The notes under the pieces: generated by a model
Seen by the model: the letters and a program-made list of their open reading frames with translations, nothing else
What the model was told of the DNA's origin: nothing
Database searches by the model: none
Made by a program: the position numbers and the translations under genes
In this document: positions 33,980-36,698 of the stretch, in pieces
How the letters are laid out: each line of letters begins with the position of its first letter
Numbering within the stretch: the stretch's first letter is position 1
Origin: Saprospiraceae bacterium
Lineage (GTDB): Bacteria; Bacteroidota; Bacteroidia; Chitinophagales; Saprospiraceae
Direction: 5' to 3'
DNA length: 36,698 nt
NCBI GenBank assembly: GCA_016719855.1
Contig: JADJYH010000054.1
Coordinates: forward strand, 1 to 36,698

Positions 33980-36257
33980 CTATACCTTTTTCTTCGAAAA
34001 CAACCACGCCAAAAAGTCCTTCTCCGCAAAGGCGTAGTCCCAACTGTTGTGCTCCACCGCAGGGTATTCCACGTACTCCACCGGCCAACCAAATTGCTTC
34101 AGCAGGTCGTACATTTCCCAGGAATACTTCACGTCCACCACCGAATCGGCGGTGCCGTGGAAGATGCGCATCGGCAGTTTTGGCATCTTTCGGGCCGAAA
34201 GCCCGCACATCGCCGCCGCCACAGATGGGCACTGCCGCTGCGAACAAATCCGGGTAGTGGAAAACAGCCTCGAAAGTACCCATGCCGCCCATGCTGAGGC
34301 CAGCGACGTAAACTTGGTTGGGGTCCGCCGTACCGTTGGTGACAAAGGATTTGGTGAGTTCGATGGCCAAACTCAGCGGCTTGGTTATTTCACGGCTGAA
34401 GTCGAAATCCCGAACGATGGGCGTCTTCGTCCGGTCAGCTTTCATCGTGTTCCAAGAGCTGTCCACCGGGCACTGCGGGAAGATGACGATGGCCGGAAAA
34501 TCACGGCGATGCTCCGGTTTCAGGAACAATTTGGCCCCGTGTACCAACTGCTTTTCGTTGTCGTTGCCACGCTCGCCAGCGCCGTGGAGGAAAAGCACGA
34601 GTGGGTATTTTTTCGAGGCATCGTAATTTTCTGGGTAAAGAATGCGGTAGGGGAGGCGCTCGCCATTTGCCTCGAAAACCCGCTTTTCATATTTTGACAA
34701 GTCCGGCTGCGAAGCCAGCTTCCATTTGTCCAACACCGCAAATTCCGCCTGCTCCAGCCCCGTCCGCAGCCCCGTTTTTTTATCAAAAACCAAGGTGTTC
34801 GGCGCAGCGGGGTTGAACGCCTCCCATTTCGGCAGCCCCTTCCCATTTGGGTCGCCCGTGGCGGCGAAGTTGGCCCAGTAGCTCGACATCTGCTCCGAAA
34901 GCTGCTCATCCAACTTCTCCCAAGGCCGCTGCCACATCGGTAGTGCGTGCAGAGCGTAAGCAATCTCGGCGGAGTGGAAAGCGCCGTGCTCGGCCAGGTC
35001 GGGGCGGCCCGGCGGCACCCGGTCGAAGCGGTAAAGCCAAGCCTGCTGCTTGCCCGTTTTCGCTTGAAGCCTCGCCCAGGTGTAGCCTTGCCAGGCAAAA
35101 GCCATGTCCCTGACAAAAATCTTCTGTGACTGCTTCGCCATGGCGTCGTCAGTAGCGGGAAAGGCTTTCAGGAAATCATCAGCCAAGTTGCCATACTTGG
35201 TTTTGCATCTGTCTTGGAACTCTTCGGCTGTCATCACAGCACCAAAAACGAAGCCCTCGTCCCGGTTGTAGCCCGTGAGCAGCGGCACGTCGTTTTGTTT
35301 TCCTTCGGAAAAAATCGTGTGGACATCCTTCGGAATTACGTAGCCGTCAATGACGGGTGAGTAGCCGCCGCCGTACTTCAGCAGCGTATCGGCGTGCATG
35401 GAGCGCAGGTCGGAGATGCTGTACCTCCCCAGTTTTTTCACCAACTCAATGCCCTGCAAACTGGCCTCCGGCAAGCCCAGCGCCCGGTCGCCGAACATCC
35501 CGCCGCTCTGCCCGATGGCCCGGTGGAACAGCCCTTTTGCCAACGGCGAGGCCATCAAAGCGTTCACGGCAAACGAGCCAGCCGACTGCCCGGCGATGGT
35601 CACTCGGTCGGGGTCGCCACCGAAGGCGGCGATGTTCTGCTGCACCCATTTCAGCGCAGCGATCATGTCCAGCAGGGCGTAGTTGCCGCTGGCGTTGTGG
35701 CCGGATTCCCGGTTCAGTTCGGGGTGGGCGAGGAAGCCGAACACGCCGAGGCGGTAGTTGATGCTGACGAAGACGACGCCTTTGCGGGCCATGCCCTCGC
35801 CGTCGTAGATGGGGCAGGCGCCCGCCCCGCTCATGAAGCCGCCGCCGTGAATCCAGACGATGACGGGCAGCTTGTCCGTGGGCTTTGCCGCCGCCGACCA
35901 GACGTTCAGGTTCAGGCAGTCCTCGCTGATGGGCGCTAGCGGTGCCATGAACTCCTGCGACCAGACGAAGAACGGCAGGGGCGGCGTCTGCACGGCACTC
36001 GGACCGAACTGGGTGCAGTCCCGCACCCCCGACCAGTTGGTCACCAACTGCGGGGCCTTCCAGCGTAGCCCGCCCACGGGCGGCGCAGCGAAGGGGATGC
36101 CCTTGTAGATGGCCACTTTGCCATCGGCGCTGTGGCTGCCAGCGATGTCGCCGTTTTGGATGTGGAGGGTGGGCTGGGCTTGCGAATGGACAACCGCATT
36201 TGCCCAAAAAAACAGGGCAAACAGGGCTGCAAGTCGAAAGGTGTATGGATGCTGCAT
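33980..36257 (-). CDS. Two-module esterase: type-B carboxylesterase plus CE1/POP-like hydrolase, frameshifted
   Basis: ATG 36257 (MQHPYTFRLAALFALFFWAN, signal peptide) to 33980, 758 residues if the AAAA at 34178-34181 is read as AAA. Module 1 (about 30-530) is a type-B carboxylesterase: WIHGGGF oxyanion hole, TIAGQSAGSFAV nucleophile, GYNRDEGFVF acid, EHGAFHSAEIAYAL His. Module 2 (about 545-758) is an alpha/beta hydrolase of the COG4099/feruloyl-esterase type: LFLHGAGERGND, VYVAGLSMGGMGTFEAV nucleophile, RIFHGTADSVVDV Asp, VEHNSWDYAF His. Both triads look complete, so this is probably a secreted bifunctional esterase for plant-type esters (inference). A TACCTTTC near-consensus -7 lies at 36278-36285. 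Confidence 0.87.
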
Positions 36258-36350
36258 TTGTTTTTGTTTTATGGCGGGAAAGGTAAAGAAACTTGGTTTC
36301 ATGCCAACCGAGATTCCTCAAAAATCAACTGTACCATTTCATCACGCCCC

Positions 36351-36358
36351 TATCTTTA
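36351..36358 (+). promoter_or_regulatory. Weak -7-like element
   Basis: TATCTTTA matches TAnnTTT but ends in A. It lies 27 bases before the small ORF at 36385, so it may be the relic promoter of that gene. Confidence 0.35.
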
Positions 36359-36384
36359 GCACAACAAACCTTCGATCCAAATTC

Positions 36385-36456
36385 ATGACCCATCATCTGG
36401 ACCATCATTTTCTCAGTCCTTTTCGCTACGCCTGTTCGAAATGTGACAAAGCATAG
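36385..36456 (+). pseudogene. Possible 5' relic of a gene; otherwise non-coding edge
   Basis: A 23-codon ORF, MTHHLDHHFLSPFRYACSKC, then DKA and stop. The pattern 'H..FLSPFRY.C.KC' resembles the zinc-ribbon start of Bacteroidota NUDIX hydrolases, but homology ends at the stop, so it may be truncated. This is from memory. To 36698 no frame is long: one reads MESKTDIKNTLR, then a TGA, then RFFDEQHFHYKTQREQIAFL to the window edge. The edge looks decayed. Confidence 0.3.
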
Positions 36457-36698
36457 TTTAGGTAAACTGCCACTGACCAGAAACCTCTAAACAGTTCATT
36501 CATATACAGGAAGGCGAAACCATCGTTTTATAGACGACAAAGGCATCGAACACGGGCTTAAATCCTCAAGGATAAAAATAATGGAATCCAAAACCGATAT
36601 TAAGAACACCTTGCGATGAAGGTTTTTCGACGAACAGCACTTTCACTATAAAACCCAACGAGAACAAATTGCATTTTTGACTCCGTCAAATAGCCAAA

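Overview
The window looks like a chromosomal segment of a Bacteroidota bacterium, most likely from the Saprospiria/Chitinophagia side of the phylum. The evidence is the gene content (DUF4270 lipoprotein, DUF4290, DUF5683, DUF2911, TraB/GumN, Cys-less DUF3857/transglutaminase-like protein), the lack of Shine-Dalgarno sequences before most starts, and repeated matches to the Bacteroidota -7 promoter element TAnnTTTG. Base composition is mid-range. I see no rRNA, tRNA, CRISPR array, intact transposase or prophage. This taxonomic call rests on remembered families, not on a search.

Layout. 1-930 is AT-rich and holds only short truncated ORFs. 931-2916 is an exported DUF3857 protein. 2917-4297 is a decayed stretch that carries a second, degenerate copy of the glyS 3' end and two small unrecognised ORFs. 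4298-8586 (minus strand) is housekeeping: glyS, uppP, rpsT and a cation/proton antiporter. 8710-11919 (minus strand) has a small membrane ORF with a G/C-only hairpin, an App1-type phosphatase, cvfB and panC. 12267-24883 is mostly plus strand: a catalytically degenerate GT5-like protein, DUF4270 lipoprotein, glmS, DUF4290, a GlpF-type aquaporin, tsaE, ald and a membrane patatin, then trx (minus) diverging from an Lrp/AsnC regulator (plus), then TraB/GumN. 24884-29038 (minus strand) is DUF5683, parB, parA, a UPF0173 metallo-hydrolase and a PhoD-type phosphatase. 29268-36257 has a DUF2911 protein, a membrane protein, a DUF1624 acyltransferase-like protein, a headless PNPOx remnant, a BASS transporter and a two-module esterase. 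The right edge is decayed or non-coding.

How the genes relate. Several neighbourhoods match arrangements I recall from Bacteroidota: panC / GT5-like / DUF4270 / glmS, tsaE-ald, and parA-parB-DUF5683. Cell-envelope supply recurs (glmS for UDP-GlcNAc, uppP for undecaprenyl phosphate), as does chromosome segregation (parAB).

Two features stand out. First, six genes carry nine single-base frameshifts, mostly in short homopolymers, and correcting them restores full-length proteins. parA also has an in-frame deletion of about 84 codons, and a PNPOx gene has lost its N-terminal half. The frameshifts look more like sequence error than gene decay, but this cannot be settled here. Second, many linkers between co-directional genes consist of different short degenerate tandem words. 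Read along the transcript, G/T-rich words follow stop codons and A/C-rich words, often the reverse complement, precede start codons. I consider this polarised linker pattern the most interesting possibly undescribed signal in the window.
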